This document shows, piece after piece, positions 1-12,429 of a stretch of 64,000 nt of DNA (the stretch's first letter is position 1; each line of letters opens with the position of its first letter). The notes under the pieces were generated by a model. It saw only the letters and a list, made by a program, of their open reading frames with translations, ran no database searches and was not told where the DNA came from. This DNA comes from Diadophis punctatus similis (taxonomy: Eukaryota; Chordata; Lepidosauria; Squamata; Dipsadidae), in assembly GCA_023053685.1 (NCBI GenBank), contig JALIGW010000016.1, positions 124,001-188,000 on the forward strand, written 5' to 3'. Made by a program: the position numbers and the translations under genes.

Positions 1-1328
1 CACATATAGTGTTGTGTCTTCATTATCTAAATTTTCCTGAAATTCTAGAGCAAAGTAAAAGATTATGATACTTTTGTGGGAAGTCCCGAACCAGGGATAG
101 AAAACTCATGGCCCTTCAAATGTTGGTGAACAACAGCTGCCAGCAGCTTCAACTAATATGGCTAATAATGGAAGATAATGGGAAATACAGTTGAGAATAT
201 TGGAAGTTTGCATATTATAATTATTATTGCAGCGAATGTGAGGAAAATTCAATACAATGGTGCCATTGTCAGAACTATTTCTTTAGAGAGTGTTAAGTGT
301 AGCCTAGCTCTAGGAAATCTTTTTTTGGGGGAAAGTCTGCATGTTTATAAAAATGGTAATACATCTTAGTCCTTTAGATATTAACAGTAATTAATTAGAT
401 ATTAACAGTAACTCTTATTATTTGTTATGTATTGATGGCCCTAGTTAAAGGTAATCAAAATTGAAGTTTGCTAGAATCTGTAACATTATCAATGGTCTCT
501 CTAGAGTTTTTTCGAAACTGCTGATTCATACATATTCCATTAGTAAGATTTCTCATTAGTGAGTAGCCTTTCCCCACAAGATAAGTTCCTGAGTACAGAA
601 TGACAATAGTTGAATAATATTAGACAGGATTTTCAGAATTCTGTATAAAATAATATCAGCAATAAAATAATCTTGATTATGCAACCTAAATAAGTAAGTG
701 AGTAAAAACCATTTCTAATACAGCTTGGATCAGGAGTGTTATTGGCATATAAAGTACGCTTGTGTATAAAGACATTTTTTAAAAAAATATTCTAGCCATA
801 TGTATACTCACTTATGTGCTATTTTTTTACCTTGCAACAGATGCACACTCCTCCCATATTCAGTAGTCTTGTGCCACACACACTTGGTTTACTTACTAGT
901 TAGAAATGTTACTACAATGGATAAGATATACTGTACATTACTGTCACTAAGATATGTGAATAAATAGCCCATTATTGTTATATTTTATTTCATTGCTATT
1001 TTGTCATTTACTGTGATTGCTTCAGCCTGCCATTTTCATGGAATTTGAAAGGAGAAAGATAATATTGTTTGAGAAGACAAGTGAATTTAAGGCTAGCCCC
1101 TTCCATTGCTCTCATTCAAATGAGCATTGAATAGAGTGTTGGAATAAAATAAACTCAACAACTTTGGGTGATTTGGGAATAGGTTTTCCATATAGGGGCT
1201 GCCTGGATTTATATATTGTGTTAAACTGTGATTATTTAATCCTGGTTTAACCCTTGTTTATTGAATAAGCCATACTGGCCACCATGTGCTGATTAGGATC
1301 TCTCTCTAAGTCAAATTATATCATTTTG
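1..1328. other. AT-rich DNA, no gene seen
   Basis: No convincing coding frame, RNA gene or recognisable repeat. The 63-codon frame near 178-369 has no family features and is within chance expectation. Confidence 0.6.
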
Positions 1329-2150
1329 GTTTTTTTTTTATTACATTTTTATTTATTTCTAAAGTTAAAATACAGAATATATTTCAGCAATAATAGTTGT
1401 TCTCTCCCCTTGCAACAGTCCACAATTTATGTATTTATGTATTTATATTTATAAAATTGTTATATAAAATTGAAAAAGATCATAGAGATAGAGATATATC
1501 ATCAATCAACCAATTTGACCTACCATCTATCTACTATTTTAAAAAGCCAGTTAAAAGTTAATCCCAACATAAAGCTAAACTTCAAAGCCCTCTGTAAACA
1601 ATATGTTATTATATTTAACTCACAGGAAGTCCACAAGCAGTCTCTACTCTCTCAGAAACCCACTGCAACCATTATCTTTAATTCATCCAGGATCAAATAC
1701 CATCAACCGATTCTTGATAATTTATCATCTTTACTTTTCTTTAAAATTATAAATGGAATCTTTCCAAACATCTGTTTCTCACTCCCAAAGAATGTAGGTC
1801 TCCATAGCACTTGTTCAGTAAATTTTCCTACAAATTGGAACACTGTGTCTGTTGACAGCTATCTTCTAGATACATATGATGGCTCTATTCCACAAACTTC
1901 ACCAACTTTCCTAAGAAAGTCTGTTGGTTAATGCCCCCTTCAGCTTCCGCTAGTAAGTCTCCAGATTTCAACCAAAAGTCCTTCTCTTTCAAATATGTTA
2001 ACAGCAAATTATATCATTTTCTGCCTTAATCAAACTGGGTAAATCTATCAAATGCATAGTTCAACCCAACCCAACCCAACCCATCTCCAAGGATTTCTGA
2101 AGCTGGTTTACTGTTGACTGTTTTCTCCACAGGTTGCAGCCGGGAAAAGA
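1329..2150 (-). mobile_element. probable 3' portion of an old retroelement, minus strand
   Basis: Read on the minus strand, the segment ends at 1329 in an A-rich tail with AATAAA-type hexamers just before it, as a retroposed 3' end would. A 153-codon frame at 1470-1931 on the plus strand is antisense to that direction and matches no family I recognise. A short (AACCC)n run sits at 2062-2081. The family and the 5' limit are unknown; an ordinary AT-rich unique stretch is the alternative. Confidence 0.3.
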
Positions 2151-2180
2151 AGATTATGTTTGAGCTTATTTTGTGTGTGT

Positions 2181-2388
<208 letters not shown>

Positions 2389-2579
2389 AAACAAAGAATG
2401 TTTTGTATGCTGCTTACATTTGATTCACTGAAACAATATAGAAGCACCTAAAAAAAGTGAATCTGATTAATGGGTTAAACATAAAAAATCACTATTTTTT
2501 TTAAAAAGTGATCATTTTTAGACATTTATTTTTTCCAGTTAAGAAAACATGATGTGTGTTGGGGGGAAAACATTTGTTC

Positions 2580-2625
2580 CAGAGGTGGGATTCACATAAT
2601 TTACATACCGGTTCAGCCAGCAGCA
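2580..2625. mobile_element. 5' fragment of a GGTGGG-type hAT MITE
   Basis: CAGAGGTGGGATTCACA followed by ACCGGTTC matches the left terminus of the MITE family seen intact at 51367-51796. The internal part and right end are missing; the sequence passes straight into a Tc1-like fragment. Confidence 0.55.
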
Positions 2626-2635
2626 CCAAAAATGT

Positions 2636-2957
2636 GAGGGCACGCATGAACTCTATGCCCAAGAGGGTTAAGGCAGTGCTGGAAAATAATGGTGGCCACA
2701 CAAAATATTGACACTTTGGGCCCCATTTGGACATTATCGCTTAGGGGTGAATTCACTTTTGTTGCCACTAGTTTAGACATTAATGGCTGTGTGTTGCGTT
2801 ATTTTGAGGGGACAGCACATTTACACTGTTATACAAGCTGCATACTCACTATTTTACATTGTAGCCAAGTGTCATTTCTTCAGTGTTGTCACATGAAAAG
2901 ATATACTTAAATATTTACAAAATGTGAGGGGGTGTACTCACTTCTGTGATATACTGT
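2636..2957 (+). pseudogene. 3' end of a Tc1-like DNA transposon with the transposase C-terminus
   Basis: Codons from 2637 to the TGA at 2709-2711 read RMNSMPKRVKAVLENNGGHT then KY and stop, the typical C-terminal tail of Tc1-family transposases. The following sequence, with repeated TGTACTCACTT-like and TTTACAAAATGTGAGGGG motifs, is the familiar 3' non-coding end of vertebrate Tc1 elements and ends in a TIR-like GATATACTG. The catalytic DDE region and the whole 5' half are absent, so the copy cannot be active. It abuts a truncated hAT MITE on its left. Confidence 0.85.
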
Positions 2958-3646
2958 GTATAGCCTCCATCTTATATCCAAATTTGGGGGCTCCCAATAT
3001 ATGCTCCCCAATTTTATATCCTTATAACATAGAGATGGGGTCTATGTTTTCCTTTACTGTTTTGATCCTGCTTTTTTAATGTTTCTTTTCACTCCATAGA
3101 AAGATCATCTGATCCTTTCCTCCCCGTCAATCATTTTCCTCTCACGTTCCTTGGTAAATGTTCAGGAATTCCTTTCTTCTTCTCAGTTCAGTCTTCCTGC
3201 CTGTTCACAGCTCTCTTTATATCCCCTCCCTTCAGTCAAATATCTATTTTGTCTCCTTCTAATCCACCTTACCTTTTTACGTTAACTTGCTATCTCTTAG
3301 GCCTCAGGCTCTACGTTTGCATTTCTAATATATTTTTCATGTCCTTTCCGTACTTCGCTTGAATACCAGCAATAGATGCTGAATTTTTATTGCTGGTGAA
3401 AATCCCAGAATTATTGCCTTCGCTTTTGCCCTTCTGCTTAGCACTGGAATTAATTAATAACATCTTACAAGAAATACACAAGGTCTTGCAAGCAACAAAA
3501 TATGAGAAATGATTACTGGAGATGAAGGGAAGAACCTAATCATCTTCTTAAGTATATATCAGGAGTATGTACTCTTTTGAACTTCCTCCATGCCTTTCTT
3601 CCTATTTACCAATGGAAATCATGTAGTTCAGTAAGAAGCAAATCTA

Positions 3647-3715
<69 letters not shown>

Positions 3716-4990
3716 AGGCTAAATGTAACTCCCTGCATCTTATTTGCACCTAAAACCTCTCTAGAGTAAGCAATATTATTGAAGTCATTTTATGCATGTT
3801 GGGATATTTAAGAGGCAAAACAGGTATTTAAATCTTGAAAAATCCCCTAAAGATAGCTATTTTATGGGAAATTTATGGAGCAAAATGGATCTTTCGCGTA
3901 ACCTGCCCAAAACTTTAAAAAGCATTAAAATATTAAGCCCAACTCATTCTATGTTACTGAAGATCTTAGCCATTTAGCCAAGAACTAATTAGTTCTTTTA
4001 ACTAATGTTCAGTGATAAGCCTTTCCATTTTTCTCTCATCAATGTGTTTATGGCTTTCAGTGGTACTTTCAATAAACTCTCTTTAGTTCTCATATACATC
4101 ACCAATTAGATCAACGATTAAATGATTCTCTGTATTCTTATATAAGATACTAGTCTACAAATGTAAATATCTCAAAATCTTTTTTGCATTAGCTTCTTAA
4201 TGTCTTTTGTCTTAAAGTGTTTTTTCTCCTGCACTGTTGATCATGTTTTTCTGAAAGTGTATTCTTGTCATGTCTTCTCCCATCAGGTCTCTGCAAAACC
4301 TAAGTCACAAAAAGAAGACCTAATGTTTCTGAGTATGTTATTTTGCTGAAATATTTAGGCAATATTTCTAATTTAACTTCTCTTCTGTTTTAATGTAATT
4401 TCTCCTTGTTGTGCAATTTCATTTTGCATTTTCCTATTATAAATATTATTTGATTCACTCAGTCACCTTTTGAGGAGATCGGCATGCAGTTCTGATTGGC
4501 GGGTAAATGTTACTGAAATAACTAGAATCCACAACAATTTATTATAGCCTGCATCAAAGTTCTCAAATACATTTTTAGTTGGATTGTGTTTCTTTTTCAT
4601 TAATGAGGAAAATATTCATGTTTTGTACATCATATAAATATGATGAATACATTTTTTTATTTTCTGTATTTCTAGCTCTTACATTTACTGAAATAGTGTT
4701 GAAAATTGTAACCTCAGTGCAAAAAGAAGAAGTCCACTCTCTAATTTAGTGGCAGCCTAATATAGAGCTGTGGAGACATGTCTTTCACTATTGGAGCTAT
4801 TGATCGCACATACTTCCATCACATAGAAAATTGATTCATTCATTAAATAAATAAAATTTAGAATGTCATGTTGAGAAGATAGTCACAAGATATTGAACAT
4901 TAGAAGAAGTAGTCCCTAAATATCTTATACAATCCAGAAATGCAGAATTCACTTCTGTGTTTTTGAACATTTCAATATCTGATATGAGAA
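2958..4990. other. AT-rich DNA without a recognised gene
   Basis: Apart from the (CA)n tract listed separately I see no repeat family, RNA gene or coding signature in this 2-kb stretch. Confidence 0.55.
3648..3715. repeat. (CA)n microsatellite, ~67 bp
   Basis: Uninterrupted AC dinucleotides, about 33 units. Confidence 0.98.
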
Positions 4991-4998
4991 GTGAGAAG

Positions 4999-5405
4999 GT
5001 TGCCTCCTGAAAAAGCACCTTTGGGACAACCATGACCTGGATGACTGAGAATCCCTACAGACTTTTAGCTATACAATTCAGGATGAACACCCTTTGAATG
5101 GTATGGGAGCAGGGATGGATTTCTAGAGAAAAAATGCAGACTACAGGAACCAGAAGCACTACTCAGGTGACCCCAAGGACACAGATAAACCTCCAAGTGC
5201 TTCAACAACCCTCTAAAAGGATGCAAATGACTAGATGTCTGCAAGGAATATAAATCCTTCCATTCCCCTGCAACCCTGTCAGACCGGAAGAAGCTTCTTG
5301 GATGAGAAGCGAAACGTCTTCAGAGAAAAAAACAAGAAAGTCCAGTTGCCTCCTGAAAAAGCACCTTTGGGACCACCATGACCTGATGACTGATGACTGA
5401 CAGAC
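4999..5405 (+). mobile_element. snake interspersed repeat with GAAGCTTCTTGGATGAG / GAAACGTCTTC core, two partial copies
   Basis: The right copy (about 5200-5405) contains GAAGAAGCTTCTTGGATGAG, then GCGAAACGTCTTC, then AGTCCAGTTGCCTCCTGAAA and CACCTTTGGGAC. The left piece (4999-5110) starts at the GTTGCCTCCTGAAAAAGCAC part and runs on to ATGACTGAGAATCCC. The same core recurs at 7931-8016, 40528-40946 and 63930-64000. The GAAACG box after a short stem resembles the 3' ends of Penelope-like or other retroelements, but no coding remnant is attached, so the class is open. Confidence 0.7.
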
Positions 5406-5719
5406 TTTTGTTTCAGAATAGGTTTCATGTCTCCCCACATATGTGTTATGCACCAGTGTGTTGCTCCACCTTGCAGAAAAGCGAAGTGTTTTTGCATGTT
5501 CGGGCATGCAGAGACAGAAGCAGAAGCAGCTTATAAAATGCAAGCTTCATAATTGCCTGTGCTATTGTTGTGCATGGAAAGTAGGGGATCTATTCAAATA
5601 TTTAATGGAAAAAGACAGCAAAATGGAGGATCTGCAGAAAGCAAATTTGTTGGGTCTATGTAGTTACTCTGAAAGCGGGCATTTCCAAGTATAGAGTACA
5701 AAAAAGAATAAAAAGCAGA

Positions 5720-6385
5720 GGGTTTTTATTATATTCGTGCGAAGGACATCGAGGAGACGTGAGACAGAACCAACTTCTTTATTAACGATTACTAACACAA
5801 CACATTAACTAGTCTGACAGGAACGTGGTTGCTGGATGACAGCTCCCTATTTATACTATAGCACAGTGATGGCGAACCTATGGCACGCGTGCCACAGGTG
5901 GCACGCGGAGCCATATCTGCTGGCACGCAAGCCATTGCCTAGCTCAGCTCCAGCACACATGTGCACGCTGGCCAGCTGATTTTTGGCTTGCATGGAGGCT
6001 CTGGGAGGGCGTTTTTGGCTTCCGGAGGGCCTCCGGGGGGATGGGGGAGGGCGTTTTTGCCCTCCCCGGGCTCCAGGGAAGCCTCTGGAGCCTGGAGAGG
6101 GCGAAAATCGGGCCTACCGGGCCCACCAGAAGTTGGGAAACAGGCCATTTCCGGCCTCCAGAGGGCCTCCGGGGGACAGGGGAGGGCGTTTTCGCCCTCC
6201 CCAGGCATAGAATTATGGGTGTGGGTACTCGCACATGTGCGATAGTGCGCACGCATGTACTTTCGGCACCCGAGGAAAAAAAGGTTCGCCATCACTGCTA
6301 TAGCACAACCTTTTACTAACCAATCACAGCATCAGTAGTTTCCCGCTCCTTAATGGGCCCCCTAGTGGCCCTCCGGAACACTACA
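5720..6385 (-). mobile_element. solo LTR of a retrotransposon, minus strand, holding a hAT MITE
   Basis: On the minus strand the segment begins TGTAGTGTTCCGGAGGG, contains a TATA box (TATAAATAG, plus-strand 5847-5855), then AATAAAGAAGTTGG about 85 bases further on, and an ATAATAAAAACCC end, the U3-R-U5 order of an LTR. No internal retroviral or gypsy coding region lies next to it. Exact ends and a target duplication could not be fixed. The MITE at 5864-6297 interrupts it one base upstream of the TATA box. Confidence 0.65.
5864..6297. mobile_element. hAT MITE, CAGTGATGGCGAACC termini, perfect 8-bp TSD
   Basis: Terminal inverted repeats CAGTGATGGCGAACC and GGTTCGCCATCACTG bound a 434-bp GC-rich body. 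The 8-bp target duplication CTATAGCA is perfect at 5856-5863 and 6298-6305, diagnostic of hAT transposition. The body is rich in GCCTCCGG/CCGGAGGC pieces that give long spurious frames on both strands. No transposase is encoded, so it needs an autonomous hAT in trans. Confidence 0.95.
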
Positions 6386-6389
6386 GTGG

Positions 6390-7925
6390 AAAGACATATT
6401 CAAAATTGTGAGTGATGGAGTTAGAAGGATAAACATGTACTAGGAGTATTTATGTCAATAGGAACACAGAACTATCAGGTAAAGCTTTGAAGGTGGGAGC
6501 AATGAAACTATTAGGACCAGTTGTCTGGAAACCAGCACAGAGATTTAAAGAGGAGAGATGCATGCAAGGCAGCGAAAGAAATTGTTGTTGTTACTTGTCA
6601 CACCAAGTTGTTATGAAAAGACCAAGTGAGACAACAGAGGATATGAGAGAACACTGTAGGAAACTTATGAGACATATCATTGCCCACTCTAAATCATGAC
6701 TAATTAACTTGAAAAACAGTAATCCTAATTGGAAAAATGTATAAAAATTATGTAATTTACATCATCTCGTTGGCCTTTTATTTATCACCAAAAGCTCTGT
6801 GCCAAACTTGGGGGGTGGGGTGGAGGGAATCAACATTCGCACCAAAGCCTTCTGGCAGCAAAAATTCACTACATTCTTAGAAATGTCAAACAAAATATCA
6901 GCAAGTAAAAAGTGATAATTTGGGGTTTTAGCCCAACTCTCACAACACAACAAATAACAAAAAAGACTCCTGCACATCACATACAATAAAGGACATGATG
7001 AAGCAAGACATGTGTTAGTGAATCTTTTGTCATTATTGGCAAAGATACAGAGATTTTTCCACACAAAGAATGTTATGTATCCTCCCTTCCATTAATGTAG
7101 AAGATAAAGTATTAAACCTTGGATAACATAAGTGCTCCTCTATATGTAGCAGAAGTAATCCTATAAAGACAGCTAGGAACACAGAAGGGCCATTAAAGAA
7201 GTCTTTGAGACAACATGATGAAATTTTAGCTCTGTCATTCTGTATATTCAAATCAAGGACTCTCTGATTAACTGCGGCATAGCTTTATCAATTCCAAGGA
7301 ATTTTAGAAGCTGCAGGAAGACAAATTGCTGGGTATGTTGTTGTTTTTTTTCAAGAGGAAATGGACTAAAGTGAATGGTCAGTGGTTCATCTCAGAATAT
7401 GTCTCACCCAATATTTCAAGTGGCAGATTTTCATTTGAACTGCTAAAGAAGGGCATTTAAGTTCTGACTATAGAAGGGCACTCAGCATGAAATGAGAGAC
7501 TCAAAATAAGGTTCTGATGAATTTAGACTGAATTTCAAAATATTAATAAGCACAAAACTGGATACTCAACAATAATAAGATTAGCATCTTAGTACTAAAT
7601 ACTTTAATAGCCACAGAGACTGATGTGTTCCTATTGCACCTAGCAAATCTAATAATTGTGCTGGGGTCTTTCAGATCTCTTGAATTTGATACGACTTGGA
7701 AGTAGAAGACTGAAAATAGGTAACTAAATGTTTAAAAGTTTTTACTTGCTCTCTAGAAAAACTGTTAATTTCCACCCTTTATGACAATGTATCTTGATGA
7801 AACAGCTTTGTTTTAGAATAATTTATTCCCAAGCCCTCAATTTGGTAACATTTGGCTAATATCAAAAGCCTACATTGGAAGCCAATTTGAATTACAGAAA
7901 AAATAGCAGGGTCATCAACATGAAG
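6390..7925. other. AT-rich DNA without a recognised gene
   Basis: Several 60-100 codon frames on either strand lack any family signature. No repeat was identified with confidence. Confidence 0.5.
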
Positions 7926-7930
7926 GTAGT

Positions 7931-8016
7931 CTCAAAGGTGCTTTTTGAAGAGGCAAACGGACTTTCTGGTTTTTCTTTGAAGACGTTTTGCTTCTCGTCC
8001 AAGAAGCTTCTTCAAC
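7931..8016 (-). mobile_element. GAAACGTCTTC-core repeat, partial, minus strand
   Basis: Reads AAAGGTGCTTTTTGAAGAGG, then TTCTTTGAAGACGTTTTGCT, then TCCAAGAAGCTTCTTCA, the reverse complement of the core at 5283-5355. Truncated on both sides. Confidence 0.75.
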
Positions 8017-8236
8017 ATGAAGGTATTGTACATAGAAAGTAGTACATTGTTCAGCAAGGAAGGATGATTTGAAGATGGCCAATGCAACCATTAACATAAA
8101 AATTAAATTTAAAAAGGGAAAGGAATCACTCTTGCTTGATTTGCCTTTGTTATCCACATACTTGACAGTTTTACTTACAATTCAAGAAGAAAGATAGTCA
8201 AATAATGATTTTGGATAATCAGTACCAAGATGGAAA

Positions 8237-8484
8237 GAGCCAAAGGACTGGTGGTGCAGTGATTAAAATGCAGTACTGCAGGCAACTTCTGCTGACTGCC
8301 GGCTGACTGCAATTTGGCGGTTTAAATCTCACCAGGCTCAAAGTTGATCATCCTTCCATTCTTCCGAGGTGGGTAAAATAAGAACCCAGATTGTTGGGGG
8401 CAAGATGCTGTCTCTGTAATACCGCTTAGAGAGGGCTGTAAAGCACTGTGAAGTGGTATATGTCTAAGTGCTATTTTTTTTTTC
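8237..8484 (+). mobile_element. Sauria-type SINE (tRNA-derived head, Bov-B-like tail)
   Basis: The head carries a pol III A-box-like TGGTGCAGTGATTAAAATGC and a B-box-like GGTTTAAATCTC. The 3' part has the diagnostic GAGGTGGGTAAAATAAGAAC, GATTGTTGGGGGCAA, GAGAGGGCTGTAAAGCACTG and TCTAAGTGCTATT blocks shared with Bov-B LINE ends. Essentially full length, about 250 bp. It is followed directly by a separate LINE tail in the opposite orientation. Confidence 0.9.
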
Positions 8485-8545
8485 AAAGTCAAAGTCTTTA
8501 TTGTCATTGTATATCATGTATACAATGAAATTGGTTATTGCTATT
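8485..8545 (-). mobile_element. 3' tail of a non-LTR retrotransposon, minus strand
   Basis: On the minus strand it reads TTTCATTGTATACATGATAT then ACAATGACAATAAAGACTTT, a widespread vertebrate LINE 3' end containing AATAAA. Only the tail is present, abutting the 3' end of the SINE. Confidence 0.7.
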
Positions 8546-9490
8546 ATGTTAACAGGGGAGTAGGAATCTTACAGAAAACTTAGACAAGAAGTATTCAACT
8601 CTACTCATCAAGAGAAAAACAGGAGAAAAGAAAAAAGAATTGAAATGGGCAATTAAAAGAGGAAGGGTGATAGGAAATGACTGGCTGGTTCTGATTTAAC
8701 AATGAAGGGAGATAGAAAATCTTTAATTTTAGCATTACAGAAAAAGACGGAATGGGCAGAGTGGTGCAATCTAGTGCACAGCATCAAAAGTAGAGAAGAT
8801 ACACTAAGGAATTGACATGTATCAGAAACATAATTCTCTTACATGATGAATGAGAATGAGAAGGTTGGGCCTTTATGAACTCAGCCAGTTTTAAGTTTCC
8901 TAAAGAGATATCCAACCACATAATAACAAATGGATTGAATGGAGAAAGTACTGGTTGAAGGACAAGTGATGTGGGACCTCAGAATGCAGTACCTCTGATT
9001 TTGGAAAGCAGTTGTGGTGTAACAGAAACAGATGAAAAGCAAGCTTTTTCTCCAGATAAATGGAACTGAGGTTCACTGTTGAAGAAAGAACATGAACGTT
9101 TATGTACTAATTTGAGACAAAAAGATTTGAGAAGTACAAATTGTCCGTGAAAACTGGGAATCTAATTTGTGACACTGCAACTGTGCCAATAATCTTCAGG
9201 GTGCTTTTTCAGCTAAGCTATATTATTTGAAAGTTATCGGTTTGATCTAATCATTTCATTGTCTTGTACTTCAAATTCCTCACAAGCTTGTCGTTTAAAT
9301 TATTTACAGCTTTCCAATGATCCTAAGACAGGCAATGCTGAACAAAATCTTTTTGTTTACTGTTTTATGCTCTCTATCACATGTCACAAATCCTTTTAAT
9401 GCTAGAAAAATGCTTTTGTTCTTTCAGTACTTTACTTGCATACTAGCTATTGGTGGACTTACATTAAATTAGTGGACTCATGTCAAACTA
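8546..9490. other. unannotated AT-rich DNA
   Basis: No supported gene or repeat. Confidence 0.5.
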
Positions 9491-9848
9491 TTCACTAAGG
9501 CTGCTTTACTATTACTATTAGTCTTCTCATGGTTCCTATCACCCATCTCCTCCCACTTATGACTGTATGACTGTAACTTGTTGCTTGTATCCTTACAACT
9601 TATATTAATATTGTTTCCTGATTGCTTATTTGTACCCTATGACAATCATTAAGTGTTGTACCTCATGATTCTTGACAAATGTCTCTTTTCTTTTATGTAC
9701 ACTGAGAGCATATGCACCAAAGATAAATTCCTTGTGTGTCCAATCATACTTGGCCAATAAAGAATTCTATTCTATTCTATTCTATTCTATTCTATTCTAT
9801 TCTATTCTATTCTATTCTATTCTATTCTATTCTATTCTATTCTATTCT
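9490..9848 (+). mobile_element. 3' end of a snake LINE with (TTCTA)n tail
   Basis: The untranslated 3' end reads through CTTATGACTGTATGACTGTA, TTTGTACCCTATGACAATCA, TATGTACACTGAGAGCATAT, and TTGGCCAATAAAGAATTCTA, ending in a pure pentanucleotide tract at about 9765-9848. A second, minus-strand copy of the same end lies at 49729-49913. No coding part is attached; 5' truncation is usual for LINEs. Confidence 0.85.
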
Positions 9849-10330
9849 GTCATCCATATAAATAATCTATAATACTATCAAATTAATATCTATTGCCCTT
9901 TTTCCCAAATTCATTGTTTTGACTAGATTCCAAACTGCATGTCATCCAAGTTTCCCAATGCACATCTATCAACAGATGAACTTAAAAGAAAGATTTATGC
10001 TGAAAATATTTGACAAGACCAGCATAAAATTAACAATTAAAAGGTAAATAGCAATCAAGTATTTTCATCGGTACTGTAACTAATTTGTACTAACTTGTAC
10101 TTGTAGCTGAATGATTTAGTCCATAAGATAGGTCTCCAACCTCTTCTCTCAGAAACTCTGAGTCTTTCTACCTGGGCCCAACACCTGTGTGTTAGCAGCC
10201 TTGTGTTAGCATCTTAATACTGTCACCACTTATCTTCCAAGAAGCACCTCAGCTGGTGGTCTCTTCCTGTTTTATGAGATCCATGCTCACAATGTTTGCT
10301 CCCTTTCTGATGGTTACAAGGTAAAAAGAG
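9849..10330. other. unannotated AT-rich DNA
   Basis: Nothing recognisable. Confidence 0.5.
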
Positions 10331-10331
10331 A

Positions 10332-10368
<37 letters not shown>
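10332..10368. repeat. (TG)n microsatellite
   Basis: About 18 uninterrupted TG units. Confidence 0.97.
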
Positions 10369-10369
<1 letters not shown>

Positions 10370-10651
10370 CATTTTTTGCTGATAAATGAAAATGAAGGGA
10401 GACTATTATAGATCTATTTCAAGCTATTTAGCTCTCATCAGATAGCCATACCCCTTACCGGGATTTGAACCTGGGCAGCTACCTGTATATATATTTAATC
10501 ATACTTATTATTCATTTTCCCTGTACCACCTGAAAGAAAAGCATAGTGTGATAAGTAGAGGAATGGTTATATATTATTTATACCTGGCAGAACTGTCAGG
10601 ATGTCAAAAAAGCTATCTGTATATCACTAACAGTTACCAATACCTGCCTAC

Positions 10652-10824
<173 letters not shown>

Positions 10825-11414
10825 TTCTGTTACTAATGTGATGCTGATTTTATTGGTTATATGTCTTCTAAACAGTCATAGACAAATAGAGGATAATGCT
10901 CAGCAGCTATTAGCCCTGATAGTAAAATGGATGTTCCAGGATCAGAGGCAATTGACTCCTAAATACCATCTGGTATAAAGTAAGAGATACTGCTGTATCC
11001 TCAGTTTATAGCCTTCTAAATAATATCTGGCTAGACCCTATTAAAAACAGAATGCAGGGCTAAATGAACCCTCAGCTTGATCCAGGAGGGATTTTTAAAA
11101 TTATTTATGTTGCTGTCAAAGCATACGCAGTTTCCATTTGCTAAATTACCTTATCTAACAGGACAAAACTGACATAATTATTGATTACTTCAAGAGCTGC
11201 AGTAAGAACTAAGACTTCAGTGCAAAGAATATGTTTTTAAAACATCAGTGGATACAGATTCTTCCACAACTGAATGGTATATTTAAGCATATTTCAATTT
11301 TTATTTAGTTAACACATTCATACAACTACCCATCCAACCAATGGAATTGTGAGTGGCAAACAAAGTTAAAGTCATAATGCAATTATCTAATGCAATTACT
11401 CAGACAAAGGGTCT
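10825..11414. other. unannotated AT-rich DNA
   Basis: No supported feature up to the truncated start of the CR1 copy. Confidence 0.5.
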
Positions 11415-12195
11415 AATTGCTAACTTCAGGGGTGAAAAAAGTAAGGTTCTACATTTAGGCAAGGAAAACAAAATGCACAGGCACAGTATATGTGGTACCT
11501 CGCTCAATAGTAGTAATTGTGAGAGGGGCCTTGGAGTCCTAGTGGACAACCATTTAAATGTGAGCCAGCAGTGTGCAGCAGCTGCCAAAAAAGCCAACAC
11601 AGTTCTAGGCTGCATAAACAGAGGGATAGAATCAAGATCACGTGAAGTGTTAATACCACTTTATAATGCCTTGGTAAGGCCACACTTGGAATACTGCATC
11701 CAGTTTTGGTCGCCAAGATGTAAAAAAAGATGTTGAGACTCTAGAAAGAGTGCAGAGAAGAGCAACAAAGATGATTAGGGGACAGAAGGCTAAAACATAT
11801 GAAGAATGGTTGCAGGAACTGGGTATGTCTAGTTTAATGAAAAGAAGGACTAGGAGAGACATGATAGCAGTGTTCCAATATCTCAGGGGTCGCCACAAAG
11901 AAGAGGGAGTTAAGCTCTTCTCCAAAGCACCTGAGGGTAGAACAAGAAGCAATGGGTGGAAACTAAACAAGGAGAGAAGCAACTTAGAACTAAGGAGAAA
12001 TTTCCTGACAGTTAGAACAATTAATCAGTGGAACGGCTTGCCTCCAGAAGTTGTGAATGCTCCAACACTGGAAGTTTTTAAGAAGGTGTTGGATAACCAT
12101 TTGTCTGAAGTGGTGTAGGGTTTCCTGCCTAAGCAGGGGGTTGGACTAGAAGACCTCCAAGGTCCCTTCCAACTCTGTTATTCTATTCTGTTCTA
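11415..12195 (+). pseudogene. 5'-truncated CR1/L3 LINE, ORF2 C-terminus and 3' end
   Basis: The frame from about 11415 reads the region downstream of the reverse transcriptase palm: KVLHLGKENKMHR, then [35 protein letters not shown] and YCIQFWSP. One extra A in the run at 11720-11727 shifts the frame and stops it at 11734. The next frame (11750-12118) continues with LERVQRRATKMIRG, GDMIAVFQYLRG-like and WNGLPPEVVNAPTLEVFKK to the normal stop. The 3' end carries GGTTGGACTAGAAGACCTCC and a short TTCTATTCTG tail, typical of squamate CR1. Endonuclease and the YADD region are missing. Related copies are at 31949-32682 and 43449-45728. Confidence 0.93.
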
Positions 12196-12429
12196 AAGGG
12201 GTCATAACAATCTAACTGTAGTGGCATGTAGAATGCCCTTGAGAGACAGGAGGGACATGACTACTAGCATGTAAAAGATCTCTCTAGCCACAGGAAGAGG
12301 GAAGGCATTTGAAACATTTCAAAAGGGACCCTGCCTATTTTGTAGACAGTAAAAGGAAAGGAAGGGAGAAATAGTTCTAGTCCTGCAAGATCCTCTTAAT
12401 GTATCCTTGTAATAAAGATAGAACTAGTA

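Noticed and set aside
1470..1931. 153-codon frame as a gene
   Set aside because: No domain, low-complexity hydrophobic and Ser/Asn composition, and it runs antisense to a probable retroelement tail.
5939..6319. Long GC-rich frames on both strands
   Set aside because: They lie wholly inside the hAT MITE 5864-6297, whose inverted GGCCTCC pieces keep several frames open.
8237..8310. tRNA gene
   Set aside because: The A- and B-box-like motifs belong to the head of a SINE; no cloverleaf could be drawn. The same applies to the SINEs at 55605 and 59533.
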